From NCBI RefSeq assembly GCF_018614585.1, contig NZ_JAGGOI010000003.1, positions 124,001 through 188,000 on the forward strand: DNA of 64,000 bases. The letters run 5' to 3'. Below, piece by piece: positions 32,877-41,937 of this stretch. The DNA comes from Streptomyces sp. ISL-1 (GTDB lineage: Bacteria > Actinomycetota > Actinomycetes > Streptomycetales > Streptomycetaceae). The notes below the pieces were generated by a model. That model was not told where the DNA came from and searched no databases. It worked only from the letters and a program-made list of their open reading frames with translations. The position numbers and the translations under genes were made by a program. Each line of letters starts with the position of its first letter. Position 1 is the stretch's first letter.

Positions 32877-33705
32877 GGACCTTTCCCGCGCGCACGGCGT
32901 CGAGGAAGGACAGCACCGACTGCTCGATGCCCCGCTGGCGGGCGACCGGCACCCAGTCGCCGCGCCGCCGCACGCTCGGCTGTCCCTTGTGGTCCACGAT
33001 CTCCGCGAGATTGCGCACCTCGCGCTTGGTCCCCTGGCCCGACACTTCGAGGATCTCCTCGGTGGAGCCGCTCATCCGGTTCATCGCCCCGATCGCGGTG
33101 AAGCCGTCGCCCGACAGCTGCAGCACGACGTGCTGCATCAGGCCGTCGACGATCCGGGCACGCACGTCGGTGTGGTCGACCGGTCCGGGGACGAGGAAGC
33201 GCAGGGTGTCGACGACGTGGATGAAGTCGTCGAGGACGAGGGTGCGCGGGTCCTCGGCGAGGCCCACGCGGTTTTTCTGCATCAGGATCAATTCGCGCGG
33301 GTGCTCGACGCACTGGGCGTAGCCGGGCGCGAGGCGGCGGTTGAAGCCGACGGCGAGGCTGGTGCCGCGCTCCTCGGCGAGGCTCACCAGCTGCTCCGAG
33401 TCTGCCAGTTCGTACGCGAGCGGCTTGTCGACGAACGTCGCCACACCCGCTTGGAGCAGCCGGTCGACGATCTCGGGGTGCACGGACGTCGGGGCGTGCA
33501 CGAAGGCGGCGTCCAAGTCCTGGGCGAGCAGTGAGTCGAGGCTGGTGTGGCACCGTTCGGCGGGGATGTGATGGGTCTCGGCGATCCGCGCCAGAGTGGC
33601 GGGGGTGCGGGTCTGCAGATGCAGTTCGACCCCCGGCAGGGTGGTGAGCACGGGCAGATAGGCCTTCTGCGCGATGTCGCCGAGCCCGATGCAGCCGACC
33701 TTCAC
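32800..33705 (-). CDS. Gfo/Idh/MocA family oxidoreductase
   Basis: A 301-residue NAD(P)-dependent oxidoreductase. The Rossmann loop is CIGLGDIAQKAYLPVL at residues 4-19 and the catalytic-lysine motif FVDKPLAYEL is at about residue 94-103, the E-K-P equivalent with D in place of E. The C-terminal domain is the usual mixed sheet. The GTG start at 33705 overlaps the stop of the upstream monooxygenase (GTGA), so the two are translationally coupled. Substrate unknown. Confidence 0.88.
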   Translation of the reverse strand: MKVGCIGLGDIAQKAYLPVLTTLPGVELHLQTRTPATLARIAETHHIPAERCHTSLDSLLAQDLDAAFVHAPTSVHPEIVDRLLQAGVATFVDKPLAYELADSEQLVSLAEERGTSLAVGFNRRLAPGYAQCVEHPRELILMQKNRVGLAEDPRTLVLDDFIHVVDTLRFLVPGPVDHTDVRARIVDGLMQHVVLQLSGDGFTAIGAMNRMSGSTEEILEVSGQGTKREVRNLAEIVDHKGQPSVRRRGDWVPVARQRGIEQSVLSFLDAVRAGKVLSAQDALRTHELCERVVRQALEQAA

Positions 33706-34946
33706 TGGGGCCTCCCTTGGCGCTCCGCCGGTTGTCCGTGGTGTACCTCGTGTACGTCCTGCGCTCCGGCAGCATACGTGCGATGGGGCGGCCGCCAGTC
33801 GGCGATGCCGTCGAAGGTCCGCAGAACGAGGCCGGGTGCGAGCCTGGAGACGGCGGAGATCAGGGTGTCGCGCACCGCGACCGCCGGAGCGCTGGTCAGG
33901 GACATCAACCGGCCGATGTTCGCGGCCCTGCGGACGATGCCCGTGGTGCGCGGCAGGCGCTGCGCGGTGAACGCGGCAAGACCCGCGCCCAGGTCGCCGG
34001 CAGGGGCCGCGTGGTGGGCGAGCACGATGCCGTCTTCGATGGCCTGGTTGCCGCCCTGGCCGAGCGTGGGTGCCATGGCGTGGGCGGCGTCGCCGATGAG
34101 CACGGTCCGGCCGCGGTGGAAGGACGGCAACGGATTGATGAGGTGGTGGACGTCGTTGCGCAGCACCTGGCCGACTTCGGCGGCGGCGATGATCCCGGGA
34201 ATGGGTTCGTGCCAGGCGCCGAATCTGCGCAGCAGTTCGGCCTTCTCGTCGTCGGCGGCGCGGGCTCCGGCGGGCGCGACGGCGGCCGCGTACGCGTAGA
34301 TCCGGCCGTCCTTGAGCGGCTGGGTGCCCCACAGTGCGCCGGCGCCCCATGTCTCGTGCGGCTCGAAGGGACGGTCGGGCGCGGGGACGACGACGCGCCA
34401 GGTGGTGAATCCGGTGTAGGCGGGGCCGGGGTGGTCCGGGAAGAGGGTGCGGCGCACACCCGAGTTGATGCCGTCCGCGCCGATGACGAGGTCGGCCTCC
34501 ATGTGCCCGTCGGGAGTGCTGACGCGGGCCGGGCGGCCACCGGTGACACCGGAGTCGGCGAGCTGTGCGGGGCTGGCGGTGCGCACCGTGCCGGCCGGCA
34601 GCCGGGCTGCGATGCGGTCGATCAGGGTGGCGCGGTGGACCAGCACCAGGGGTCCGCCGAATCGTTCGGCGACGGCGGCGCTGTTCGTACGGGAGAGCCG
34701 ACGGCCGGCGGGATTGCGCATGCCGCCGTCGCCCTGCCAGGCGGCCAGTTCGCGGATGTCGTCGCCGAGACCGATGACGTCGAGGGCGCGCTGGGCGTTG
34801 GGGGCGAGACCGATTCCGGCGCCGACCGGCGCCAGGGATTCGGCGCGCTCCAGGACGGTGACCTGCCAGCCGCTCTGGTGCAGGGCCACGGCGGCGGTCA
34901 GTCCGCCGATTCCGCTGCCGATGACGACGGCTCGGGGCTCGGACAT
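33702..34946 (-). CDS. FAD-dependent aromatic monooxygenase (PHBH-fold)
   Basis: A 414-residue group A flavin monooxygenase. Motifs: GSGIGGLTAAVALHQSG (dinucleotide fold), ADLVIGADGINSGVRRTL (the D-G motif), and LIGDAAHAMAPTLGQGGNQA (the G-D motif). Relatives hydroxylate salicylate-like or antibiotic-like compounds. It lies 106 bases from a divergent TetR gene with two palindromes between, and is coupled to the oxidoreductase gene. The pair is therefore probably a TetR-repressed detoxification or catabolic operon. Confidence 0.9.
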   Translation of the reverse strand: MSEPRAVVIGSGIGGLTAAVALHQSGWQVTVLERAESLAPVGAGIGLAPNAQRALDVIGLGDDIRELAAWQGDGGMRNPAGRRLSRTNSAAVAERFGGPLVLVHRATLIDRIAARLPAGTVRTASPAQLADSGVTGGRPARVSTPDGHMEADLVIGADGINSGVRRTLFPDHPGPAYTGFTTWRVVVPAPDRPFEPHETWGAGALWGTQPLKDGRIYAYAAAVAPAGARAADDEKAELLRRFGAWHEPIPGIIAAAEVGQVLRNDVHHLINPLPSFHRGRTVLIGDAAHAMAPTLGQGGNQAIEDGIVLAHHAAPAGDLGAGLAAFTAQRLPRTTGIVRRAANIGRLMSLTSAPAVAVRDTLISAVSRLAPGLVLRTFDGIADWRPPHRTYAAGAQDVHEVHHGQPAERQGRPQ

Positions 34947-34992
34947 GGCTCCTCCTCGGTTCGGTGCGTTGGTGCCGGTTCACGGGCCGCCG

Positions 34993-35033
34993 ACTACACC
35001 TGTAGTGAGACTTACCGTACTACAGCTGTAGTA
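34993..35033. promoter_or_regulatory. Two TetR-type palindromic operators
   Basis: Site 1 is ACTACACCTGTAGT (34993-35006), a 14-bp near-palindrome. Site 2 is the perfect 16-bp palindrome TACTACAGCTGTAGTA (35018-35033). Centres are 26 bp apart. The sites fill the gap between the monooxygenase and TetR genes and end about 20 bases before the TetR ATG, so binding would repress both directions. Confidence 0.8.
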
Positions 35034-35052
35034 ATGGCGGTAGGTTGTTCTC

Positions 35053-35646
35053 ATGGCCGCACGCACCACCACGAGCACTTCCCGTGCCGAACTGATCGCC
35101 GACGCCGCGCTGAAGCTGCTCGCCGAGCGCGGGATGCGCGGGCTCACCCACCGCGCCGTGGACGAGACGGCCGGACTCCCCCAGGGTTCGACATCCAATT
35201 ACGCGCGCACCCGCCAGGCGCTGCTGGAGGCGGCCGTACGGCGGCAGGCGGAACGCGAGGCGGCCGTCCTGACCCCCGACGAGATGCCCGTGCCCGACGG
35301 CGGCACTCAGGACCTGGTCGACGCACTCGCGCTGGCGCTGCACCGCTACCTGACCCGCCACCGCGAACTGCTCGTCTCCCGCTACGAACTGGCGCTGGAG
35401 GCGACCCGAAGGCCCGAGCTGCGGGAGTTCTACGATGCGACGGGCAGCCAGTTCCGCGCGCGGCTCAACGCCCTCATGGCGGCGGCGGGTTCGCCCGAAC
35501 CGGAGCGCCACGCCCTGTCGTTGGTGGCCTGGTGCGAGGGTCTGATGTTCTCCTGCGCGGTCGGCTCCTACCACTCGGAGGTCCCCGACCTCGCGGAGCT
35601 GCGCACCGGATTCGCCGAGCTGTTGCGCGGAATGCTCGGCGAATAA
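35053..35646 (+). CDS. TetR family transcriptional regulator
   Basis: A 197-residue regulator: N-terminal helix-turn-helix at about residues 12-58 (RAELIADAALKLLAERG, with THRAVDETAGLPQGSTSNYA as recognition helix) and a helical C-terminal ligand domain. Two palindromes sit in its promoter. It most likely represses itself and the monooxygenase-oxidoreductase pair until a small aromatic ligand binds. Confidence 0.9.
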   Translation: MAARTTTSTSRAELIADAALKLLAERGMRGLTHRAVDETAGLPQGSTSNYARTRQALLEAAVRRQAEREAAVLTPDEMPVPDGGTQDLVDALALALHRYLTRHRELLVSRYELALEATRRPELREFYDATGSQFRARLNALMAAAGSPEPERHALSLVAWCEGLMFSCAVGSYHSEVPDLAELRTGFAELLRGMLGE

Positions 35647-35687
35647 GCCCTGGCGGCACGTGGGGCGGGTGCCGCAGGATGACCGCC

Positions 35688-36203
35688 ATGACGATGCCTG
35701 AACGGACCGAACCCTCCACCACCGCCGGCGAGCGCGAGATGCTCGACGGGTGGCTGGACTACCACCGCGAGACGCTGGCACAGAAATGCGCAGACCTGGA
35801 CGACAGTCGGCTGAGGGAGCTGTCCGCGCCGCCGTCCGAGCTCTCGCTGCTCGGACTCGTACGGCACATGGCGGAGGTCGAGCGGGGATGGTTCCGCAAC
35901 ACCCTCGCCGGGGAGGGCCTCGATCCGCTCTACTACAGCGAAGCGGACCATGACGGCGACTTCCATGTCACCGAGCAGGACACCTATGCCGAGGCGTACG
36001 CCGCCTGGCAGGCCGAGATCGCGCGGGCGCGGGAGCTGGCAGCGGCCCATGGGCTGGACGACATAGGCAAGACGAAGTCCCGCCGCACCGGGGAGAGCTA
36101 CAACCTGCGGTGGATCATGACGCACATGATCGAGGAGTACGCGCGCCACAACGGCCACGCGGATCTGATCCGTGAGCGGATCGACGGCGCGACGGGCGAC
36201 TGA
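35688..36203 (+). CDS. DinB/DUF664 family protein
   Basis: A 171-residue four-helix-bundle protein of the DinB-like mycothiol-dependent group: MLDGWLDYHRETLAQK, the first metal histidine in LGLVRHMAEVERGWF, and the pair in WIMTHMIEEYARHNGHADLI. DUF664 proteins in Streptomyces are often mycothiol transferases. ATG 35688 has AGGA 8 bases upstream; the in-frame ATG at 35679 has a weaker site. It follows TetR by 41 bases. Confidence 0.85.
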   Translation: MTMPERTEPSTTAGEREMLDGWLDYHRETLAQKCADLDDSRLRELSAPPSELSLLGLVRHMAEVERGWFRNTLAGEGLDPLYYSEADHDGDFHVTEQDTYAEAYAAWQAEIARARELAAAHGLDDIGKTKSRRTGESYNLRWIMTHMIEEYARHNGHADLIRERIDGATGD

Positions 36204-36288
36204 CCGGAGGCTGACCGGCGTCACCCGTGCGGGCCATTGTGTGCCCGTACGACTGTGAACGTGCCCCGCGCACAGCAGAGTTGCGCGG

Positions 36289-36732
36289 GTGCACCGACCA
36301 AGAACCACCGCGAAGATCCTGGCGGGGATGGCTGTCTGGGCCGTGTCCGGCTGTGTGGCCGTGAATCCGCAGCCCGTCGCCTCGCCCCCGTCCCACGGCG
36401 GCAGTCCCGCGCAGGCCGTGGAGCCGCAGATCGTGCAGAGACCGGCCCGCGACGTCCTCGCGCCACCGCCCCTGACCTCACCCTCGGCCGAGTCGGCCGC
36501 TCGCCCGACGGCGCCGGCTCCCGCCGCCGCTCACTCACCGACCGGGCGCCCGGAGCCCCGGCCGCAGAAGTCCCGGCCACCTGTGCCCCGGACCGCCGAG
36601 CCACCTGCCCTGCCATCCGTGCGGCCGTTGCCGGCCGACCGGCCGGATGTCTGCGCCCTGGGCGAGAGCTACGGCCGCTGGCGGCCGGGCAGCCCCGAGT
36701 CTCTGATCTGCCGGGAGACCTACCGGAGTTGA
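36289..36732 (+). CDS. Small Pro-rich lipoprotein, putative
   Basis: A 147-residue protein beginning with a basic start, a hydrophobic stretch ILAGMAVWAVSGC ending in a lipobox (V-S-G-C) with the modified cysteine at about residue 22, then a long Pro/Ala/Ser-rich region and a compact C-terminal piece DVCALGESYGRWRPGSPESLIC with two cysteines. The GTG start is inferred. Function is unknown; the tail may be a small folded surface domain. Confidence 0.65.
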   Translation: MHRPRTTAKILAGMAVWAVSGCVAVNPQPVASPPSHGGSPAQAVEPQIVQRPARDVLAPPPLTSPSAESAARPTAPAPAAAHSPTGRPEPRPQKSRPPVPRTAEPPALPSVRPLPADRPDVCALGESYGRWRPGSPESLICRETYRS

Positions 36733-36800
36733 ACCGCGCTCGCCGACTGAGCGTCGCTCGCCGCCCCGATCTCACTCGTCGGCCGGCCGGCGCTCGGGTC

Positions 36801-37271
36801 TCACTCGCCGGCCAGACGGCGCTCCAGGCGGTCGATCGCGGCCCGGACACCGTTTCCGTATCCGTCGTCCCCCAGGGCGTCCGTCGCCGCGCGCGCCCGT
36901 TCGAGGTGGGCGCGCGCGGGCTCCGGCCGGTCGAGCTTCACATAGTCGGCGGCGAGGTTGAGATGAAGCGAGGGGTAGAAGGCCCGCACGGCGAGCGTCA
37001 CCTCGTGGCGGGCCAGCCGCTCCTCACTCAGCCCCTCGGCCGCCGCCAGCGCCCGCAGATCCCAGGCGAGCTCGTCACTGGCGTCGTCCTGGGCATCGGC
37101 CATGTAGTGCGCCAGAGTGCAGCGGTGGAGCGGATCACCGGCCTCGCCGATCTCCGACCAGAGCGCGCCGAAGCGATTTCGCGCCTCCTCACGGTCACCG
37201 CCGTGCAGCAGCATGATCGCTTGTCCGATGCGGGTCATGACGGCGTCCTCCGACGCCTCCTGCTGCTCCAT
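36801..37271 (-). CDS. Helical TPR-like protein, unknown function
   Basis: A 156-residue protein. ATRIGQAIMLLHGGDREEARNRFGALW-like text (split: IGQAIMLLHGGDREEA, NRFGALWSEIG) and DDASDELAWDLRALAAAEGL are amphipathic helices in the manner of tetratricopeptide repeats. No catalytic motif. ATG 37271 is used. It ends about 70 bases from the lipoprotein gene on the opposite strand. Conserved look, but I cannot assign a function. Confidence 0.72.
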   Translation of the reverse strand: MEQQEASEDAVMTRIGQAIMLLHGGDREEARNRFGALWSEIGEAGDPLHRCTLAHYMADAQDDASDELAWDLRALAAAEGLSEERLARHEVTLAVRAFYPSLHLNLAADYVKLDRPEPARAHLERARAATDALGDDGYGNGVRAAIDRLERRLAGE

Positions 37272-37411
37272 GACTGCGGCCTCCCACGTCCATGCGGCGA
37301 TTCGCGACCATCCAGGGATCACGACGCTAGCCGCCTCCGCGGGCAATGCGGCACAGGCTCGGGCGGGGGCCCGAGCCTGTCAGCCGGGTGCGCGAAGATC
37401 GGCCGAGGTGC

Positions 37412-38095
37412 TCAGCCGAGGTTCGGAATCCGCCAGTCGATGGGCTCGTGCCCCTGGGCCGCCACCGCTTCGTTGATCCGTGTGAACGGATGCGAGCCGA
37501 AGAACTTCTTGGCCGAGAGCGGCGAGGGATGCGCGCCCTTGACCACCGCGTGACGCGATTCGTCGATCAAGGGCAGCTTCTTCTGCGCGTAATTGCCCCA
37601 CAGGACGAACACCGCGGGGTCGGGCCGCGAGGCCACGGCGCGGATCACCGCGTCCGTCACCTTCTCCCACCCCTTGCCCTTGTGGGAGTTGGCCTCGCCT
37701 GCCCGCACCGTGAGCACAGCGTTGAGCAGCAGCACGCCCTGCTCGGCCCACGGCATCAGATAGCCGTTGTCCGGGACCGGGTGGCCGAGCTCCGCCGCCA
37801 TCTCCTTGTAGATGTTCCGCAGGGAGGGCGGGGTCTTGACGCCCGGACGCACCGAGAAGCAGAGACCGTGCCCCTGCCCCTCTCCGTGGTACGGGTCCTG
37901 GCCGAGGATCAAGACCTTGACGCGGTCGTACGGAGTGGCGTCGAGCGCGGCGAAGACCTCTTCGCGCGGCGGGTAGACCGGCCCCCGCGCCCGCTCCTCC
38001 TCGACGAACTCGGTGAGCTCCTTGAAGTAGGGCTTGTGGAGCTCTTCGCCGAGAACGTCGCGCCAGGACTCGGGCAGCATGTCGGTGTCGGTCAC
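37412..38095 (-). CDS. ung: Uracil-DNA glycosylase
   Basis: A 227-residue family 1 uracil-DNA glycosylase that removes uracil from DNA. The water-activating motif is VLILGQDPYHGEGQGHGLCF near residue 65-84; VLLLNAVLTVR and GAHPSPLSAKKFFG complete the uracil pocket and the leucine/histidine insertion loop. GTG 38095 is chosen since GGAGGTTG lies just before it and the protein begins MTDTDMLPESW. Length is normal. Confidence 0.96.
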   Translation of the reverse strand: MTDTDMLPESWRDVLGEELHKPYFKELTEFVEEERARGPVYPPREEVFAALDATPYDRVKVLILGQDPYHGEGQGHGLCFSVRPGVKTPPSLRNIYKEMAAELGHPVPDNGYLMPWAEQGVLLLNAVLTVRAGEANSHKGKGWEKVTDAVIRAVASRPDPAVFVLWGNYAQKKLPLIDESRHAVVKGAHPSPLSAKKFFGSHPFTRINEAVAAQGHEPIDWRIPNLG

Positions 38096-38162
38096 GTCAA
38101 CAACCTCCGGTATGCGATCAGTTACGACCGCAGAACCTACCCGCAGCCACTGACAATCGCGG

Positions 38163-39743
38163 CTACCAGCTGGCCTTCCGGTACAGCTCCCACATCTGCA
38201 TGACCGTCTGCGGGTCGAGGGCGAGCTCGCCGCCGCCGATCTCCTCGCTGGAGGCGACGTACAGCTTGCCCTGCCACAGCGGCAGCAGACGGACTTCGTC
38301 GACAAGGATCTCCTGCGCCCGCTCGAACTGCTCGGTGACCGCACTGCGGTCGCTCTCGCGCCGGGACGCGGGCAGCAGCTGGTCGGTGATCTCGCTGTTC
38401 TCGTACGGAGTGTTGAGCACGTTCTTCGAGCCGACGAACGGCGCGATGAAGTTGTCCGGGTCCGGGAAGTCGGGGAACCAGCCGCGGCCGAAGACCGGGT
38501 ACTGACCCGCCTTGTAGCCCTTCTGGAATTCCTTCTCGGGCCTGCTCTGCAGCGTGACCTTGAACAGGCCGGAGGCGTCCAGCTGCCGCTTGAGCTCGGC
38601 GAACTCCAGCGCGGTGCCGGAGCCGTAGCGGTCGGTGGTGAACCAGAAGGTCAGGGGCACCGGCTGAGTGATACCCGCGCCCTTGAGGATCTTCCTGGCC
38701 TTGTCCACGTCCGGCTCGCCATAGCGGTCGAAGAACTCGGTGGTGTGGCCGACGATGCCCTTGGGAACCATGGAGTACAGCGGCTCCGCCGTGCCCTGGT
38801 AGACCCGGCCGACCAGTGCGCCGCGGTCGACGACCTGGGCGATGGCGCGCCGCACGGCGAGCTTGCCGGCCATCGGGTCCTTGGAGTTGAAGACCAGGTA
38901 GCGGATGTCGGCGCCGACCGTCTCGACGAGCTGGAGGTGCTCGGTCTCGGGCTTCTTCTTCTGCAGCTCGACGACCTCCTGCGCGGTCAGACCGCGGTAG
39001 ATCGCGTCGATCTCCTTCTTCTTCAGGGCTTTGACCATCACGTCGGAGTCCCCGAAGTACCGAATGGTGACGGCTTCGTTCTTACGCTTCGCGAACCCGT
39101 CATACTTGGAGTTCTTGATCAGCTCGGACTTCTTGCCCTTCTCGTACGAATCCAGGAGATACGGCCCCGAGCCGGTCAGCTTGCCGTCCTCCCGGAGCTG
39201 GTCTGCCGGGTACTCCGCGGGCGGGACGAGCGACATCGCGGGCGTGGCGAGTATGAACGGGAACGTCGCGTCCGAAGTCTTGAGGCTGAACTTCACGATG
39301 CGGTCGCCGGCCGTCTCGATCTTGTCCAGGGAGCCGAGGAGACCGTTGGGGCCACCCTGCACATCGATCTTCTGGATCCGGTCGATGGAGTGCTTGACGG
39401 CAGCCGCGTCGAGCTTGTCACCGTTGGAGAAGGTCAGCCCGGCACGCAGCTCGCACTCGAAGACCTTGTTACTCGTGTCCACGAACCGGCAGGTCTTCGC
39501 GGCGTCGGGCTGCGGCACGGTACTCCCGGCCGGGAAGCTCAGCAGCGTCTGGAAGACGTTCCGCATCAACTCCCATGAGCCGTCCCAGGCGGCGGCAGGG
39601 TCGAGCGTGGTGGGCTCACTCGTCGTACCGACCGAAATCTTCTGCTCACGCTCGGCGTCCTCGTTCGAGAACAGACTGCATCCGGCCAGCAGAGATATGG
39701 ACGCTAGGGCTGCAGCCGCCTGCAGACAGGTCCGGTAGAACAC
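38163..39743 (-). CDS. ABC transporter substrate-binding lipoprotein (family 5, peptide)
   Basis: A 526-residue secreted binding lipoprotein. The signal peptide ends ASISLLAGC with the lipidated cysteine; the family 5 signatures are EPTTLDPAAAWDGSWELM, NGDKLDAAAVKHSIDRI, GSGPYLLDSYEKGK and YNFPDP-like FPDFPDPDNFIAPF. It probably binds oligopeptides or nickel-like ligands. GTG 39743 suits the GAGGAG site 7 bases upstream better than GTG 39749. No permease genes adjoin it, so it is an orphan or acts with a distant transporter. Confidence 0.88.
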   Translation of the reverse strand: MFYRTCLQAAAALASISLLAGCSLFSNEDAEREQKISVGTTSEPTTLDPAAAWDGSWELMRNVFQTLLSFPAGSTVPQPDAAKTCRFVDTSNKVFECELRAGLTFSNGDKLDAAAVKHSIDRIQKIDVQGGPNGLLGSLDKIETAGDRIVKFSLKTSDATFPFILATPAMSLVPPAEYPADQLREDGKLTGSGPYLLDSYEKGKKSELIKNSKYDGFAKRKNEAVTIRYFGDSDVMVKALKKKEIDAIYRGLTAQEVVELQKKKPETEHLQLVETVGADIRYLVFNSKDPMAGKLAVRRAIAQVVDRGALVGRVYQGTAEPLYSMVPKGIVGHTTEFFDRYGEPDVDKARKILKGAGITQPVPLTFWFTTDRYGSGTALEFAELKRQLDASGLFKVTLQSRPEKEFQKGYKAGQYPVFGRGWFPDFPDPDNFIAPFVGSKNVLNTPYENSEITDQLLPASRRESDRSAVTEQFERAQEILVDEVRLLPLWQGKLYVASSEEIGGGELALDPQTVMQMWELYRKASW

Positions 39744-39858
39744 GTGCACGCTCCTCGTTCAGCCAGGGTCGGCCGACCATACCGCAGCGCCCTGCCGGGT
39801 CAACCTTCTGGCCCGGCAGGGCACTTGACTCATTCAGGAACAAAACGGTCCAGGCTGC

Positions 39859-40620
39859 TCAGTGCACCCCGGCATTGAGGAAGATACCGCCGTCCACCAC
39901 CAGCGTCTGCCCCGTGATCCAGTCCGACTGGTCGGACGTGAGGAACGCTGCTGCGCCCCCGATGTCCTCCGGAACTCCGAGCCGTGCCAGTGGGTAGGCC
40001 GCGGCCGCCTCGGCTTCCCTGCCCTCATACAGCGCTTGGGCGAACTTCGTCTTGATCACCGCGGGGGCGATCGCGTTGACCCGCACGGCCGGCGCGAACT
40101 CGTGCGCCAGCTGCAGGGTCAGATTGACCATGGCCGCCTTGCTCATGCCGTACGCGCCGATGAAGGGCGACGGCGCGATTCCGGCGACGGAGGCGATATT
40201 CACGATCGCGCCGCCGTTCTCCTTCTGCCATGCCTTCCAGGTCAGCTGCGCGAAGCCGAGCGCAGAGATCACGTTGGTCTCGAAGACCTTGCGCGCCACG
40301 TTCAGATCGAGATCCGCCATCGGCCCGAAGACCGGGTTCGTACCGGCGTTGTTGATCAGGAAGTCGACCCGGCCGAACGCCTCCATGGTGCGCTCGACGG
40401 CCGCCGCCTGGTGGGCCTCGTCGTGAGCCTTGCCGGCGACACTGATCACCCGGTCGGCACCGAGCCGCTCCACGGCCTCCTTGAGCGCGTCCTCACCGCG
40501 GCCGGTGATGCACACCCGGTCACCACGCGAGACGAGCGCCTCGGCGATGCCATATCCGATGCCGCGGCTCGCGCCCGTGATCAGGGCGACCTTTCCGCTG
40601 TCCTGTACCTCTGAGGTCAT
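39859..40620 (-). CDS. Short-chain dehydrogenase/reductase
   Basis: A 253-residue classical SDR: GASRGIG cofactor loop (residues 16-22), NNAG at about 90, and the Ser-Tyr-Lys triad in IVNIASVAGIAPSPFIGAYG followed by MSK. It could reduce a 3-oxoacyl or other ketone group. It follows another SDR with a gap of 17 bases on the same strand, so the two likely form an operon. Start ATG 40620. Confidence 0.9.
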   Translation of the reverse strand: MTSEVQDSGKVALITGASRGIGYGIAEALVSRGDRVCITGRGEDALKEAVERLGADRVISVAGKAHDEAHQAAAVERTMEAFGRVDFLINNAGTNPVFGPMADLDLNVARKVFETNVISALGFAQLTWKAWQKENGGAIVNIASVAGIAPSPFIGAYGMSKAAMVNLTLQLAHEFAPAVRVNAIAPAVIKTKFAQALYEGREAEAAAAYPLARLGVPEDIGGAAAFLTSDQSDWITGQTLVVDGGIFLNAGVH

Positions 40621-40637
40621 GTTGGTCGTCTCCCGGT

Positions 40638-41399
40638 TCAGTTGAGCGGTCCGCCGGCCACGTACATGACCTGGCCGGAGACAAAGCCGGCCTCGTCGCC
40701 CGTGAAGAAGGCGATGGCGTTGGCGATGTCCTCAGGGAACCCGACGCGCGCGACCGGGATCTGGGTGGCGGCAGCGGCCTGGAACTCCTCGAAGCCCATG
40801 CCGACGCGGGCGGCCGTCTGGGCCGTCATCTCGGTGACGATGAAGCCCGGGGCGACGGCGTTGGCGGTGATGCCGAACTTGCCGAGCTCCTTGGCGAGGG
40901 TCTTGGTGAAGCCCTGCAGGCCGGCCTTGACGGCGGAGTAGTTGGCCTGGCCGCGGTTGCCGAGCGCGGAGCTGGAGGAGAGCGAGACGATACGGCCGAA
41001 TCCGGCGTCGACCATGTGCTTCTGGCAGGCCTTGGCCATCAGGAACGCGCCCTTGAGGTGCACGTTCATCACGGTGTCCCAGTCGGACTCGCTCATCTTG
41101 AAGAGCAGGTTGTCGCGGAGCACGCCCGCGTTGTTGACGAGGATCGTCGGCGCGCCGAGCTCGGCGGCGACGCGCGCGACGGCCGCCTCCACCTGGGCGC
41201 TGTCGGACACGTCGCAGCCGACGGCGATGGCCTTGCCGCCGGCCGCGGTGATCTTCTCGACGGTGTCCTTGCAGGCCGCCTCGTCGAGGTCGAGTACGGC
41301 TACGGCGCGGCCCTCGGCCGCCAGCCGTACCGCGGTGGCGGCGCCAATGCCTCGCGCAGCCCCGGTCACTACGGCGACGCGCTGCTCGGTGGTGGACAT
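40638..41399 (-). CDS. FabG-like 3-oxoacyl reductase (SDR)
   Basis: A 253-residue SDR very like FabG: GAARGIG loop, NNAGVLRDNLLFKM, the catalytic SSSSALGNRGQANYSAVKAG with Tyr and Lys, and GFIVTEMTAQ. It probably reduces 3-oxoacyl thioesters; the gene lacks fatty-acid synthase neighbours. ATG 41399 gives the normal N-terminus MSTTEQRVAVVTGAARG. It is first of the two-SDR operon. Confidence 0.9.
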   Translation of the reverse strand: MSTTEQRVAVVTGAARGIGAATAVRLAAEGRAVAVLDLDEAACKDTVEKITAAGGKAIAVGCDVSDSAQVEAAVARVAAELGAPTILVNNAGVLRDNLLFKMSESDWDTVMNVHLKGAFLMAKACQKHMVDAGFGRIVSLSSSSALGNRGQANYSAVKAGLQGFTKTLAKELGKFGITANAVAPGFIVTEMTAQTAARVGMGFEEFQAAAATQIPVARVGFPEDIANAIAFFTGDEAGFVSGQVMYVAGGPLN

Positions 41400-41553
41400 G
41401 CTGGTTCTCCTCGCCCTTGGATGCGGCTCACCCGGTGACGTTCCGCGTCCGCCGGATGAGCGACCGCTTAGTACCTTCAGCAGACGAGACGCTAGAAGCC
41501 CTGGCACCCGGTGTCAACGGCCCTTCGGGTGCCCCGCGTCACTGAGGGGGTGC

Positions 41554-41937
41554 CTAGCAGACCAGCAGCGTCAGCAGTCGCTCCACTTCGGCCTCCGGAT
41601 CGGCGGTCAATCCGGTGTGTACCGGGCCCGGCTGTACGACGGTCGAGCGCGGCGCGATCAGCCACCGGAAGCGGCGGCCGGCGTCGTCGCGCGCCGCCTG
41701 GCCCGCGCCCTCACCGCCGCGGCAGACGCCTTCGACAGCGTGCAGCGCCGCCCGGACGCCGGTCACGTCGGCCTGCGGGTCCAGTGCCGTCAGTTTGGCC
41801 TCGTCCAGATGGGTACGGGCGGCCACGAACGACTTGGCCCGGCAGTAGACCACGACACCCGCGTTGAAGAACTCGCCGCGCTCGACGCGTGGCACGACGC
41901 GCAGCACCGCGTACTCGAAGACGTCACGGTCGTTCAC
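41554..41937 (-). CDS. DUF3037 protein, partner of the HipA-like kinase
   Basis: A 127-residue DUF3037 protein: FEYAVLRVVPRVERGEFFNA and GVVVYCRAKSFVAARTHLDE are the family signature. The function is unknown; DUF3037 genes are often found next to HipA-like genes. Its GTG start overlaps the kinase stop by 4 bases, implying coupling and close stoichiometry. Confidence 0.85.
   Translation of the reverse strand: MNDRDVFEYAVLRVVPRVERGEFFNAGVVVYCRAKSFVAARTHLDEAKLTALDPQADVTGVRAALHAVEGVCRGGEGAGQAARDDAGRRFRWLIAPRSTVVQPGPVHTGLTADPEAEVERLLTLLVC

Noticed and set aside
33717..36203. An 828-residue plus-strand frame across the monooxygenase, TetR and DinB region
   Set aside because: Only its last 172 codons (DinB) are real; the rest is antisense or out of frame to better-supported genes.
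39859..41399. The two SDR genes as part of a polyketide or fatty-acid cluster
   Set aside because: No acyl carrier protein, ketosynthase or dehydratase genes are nearby.
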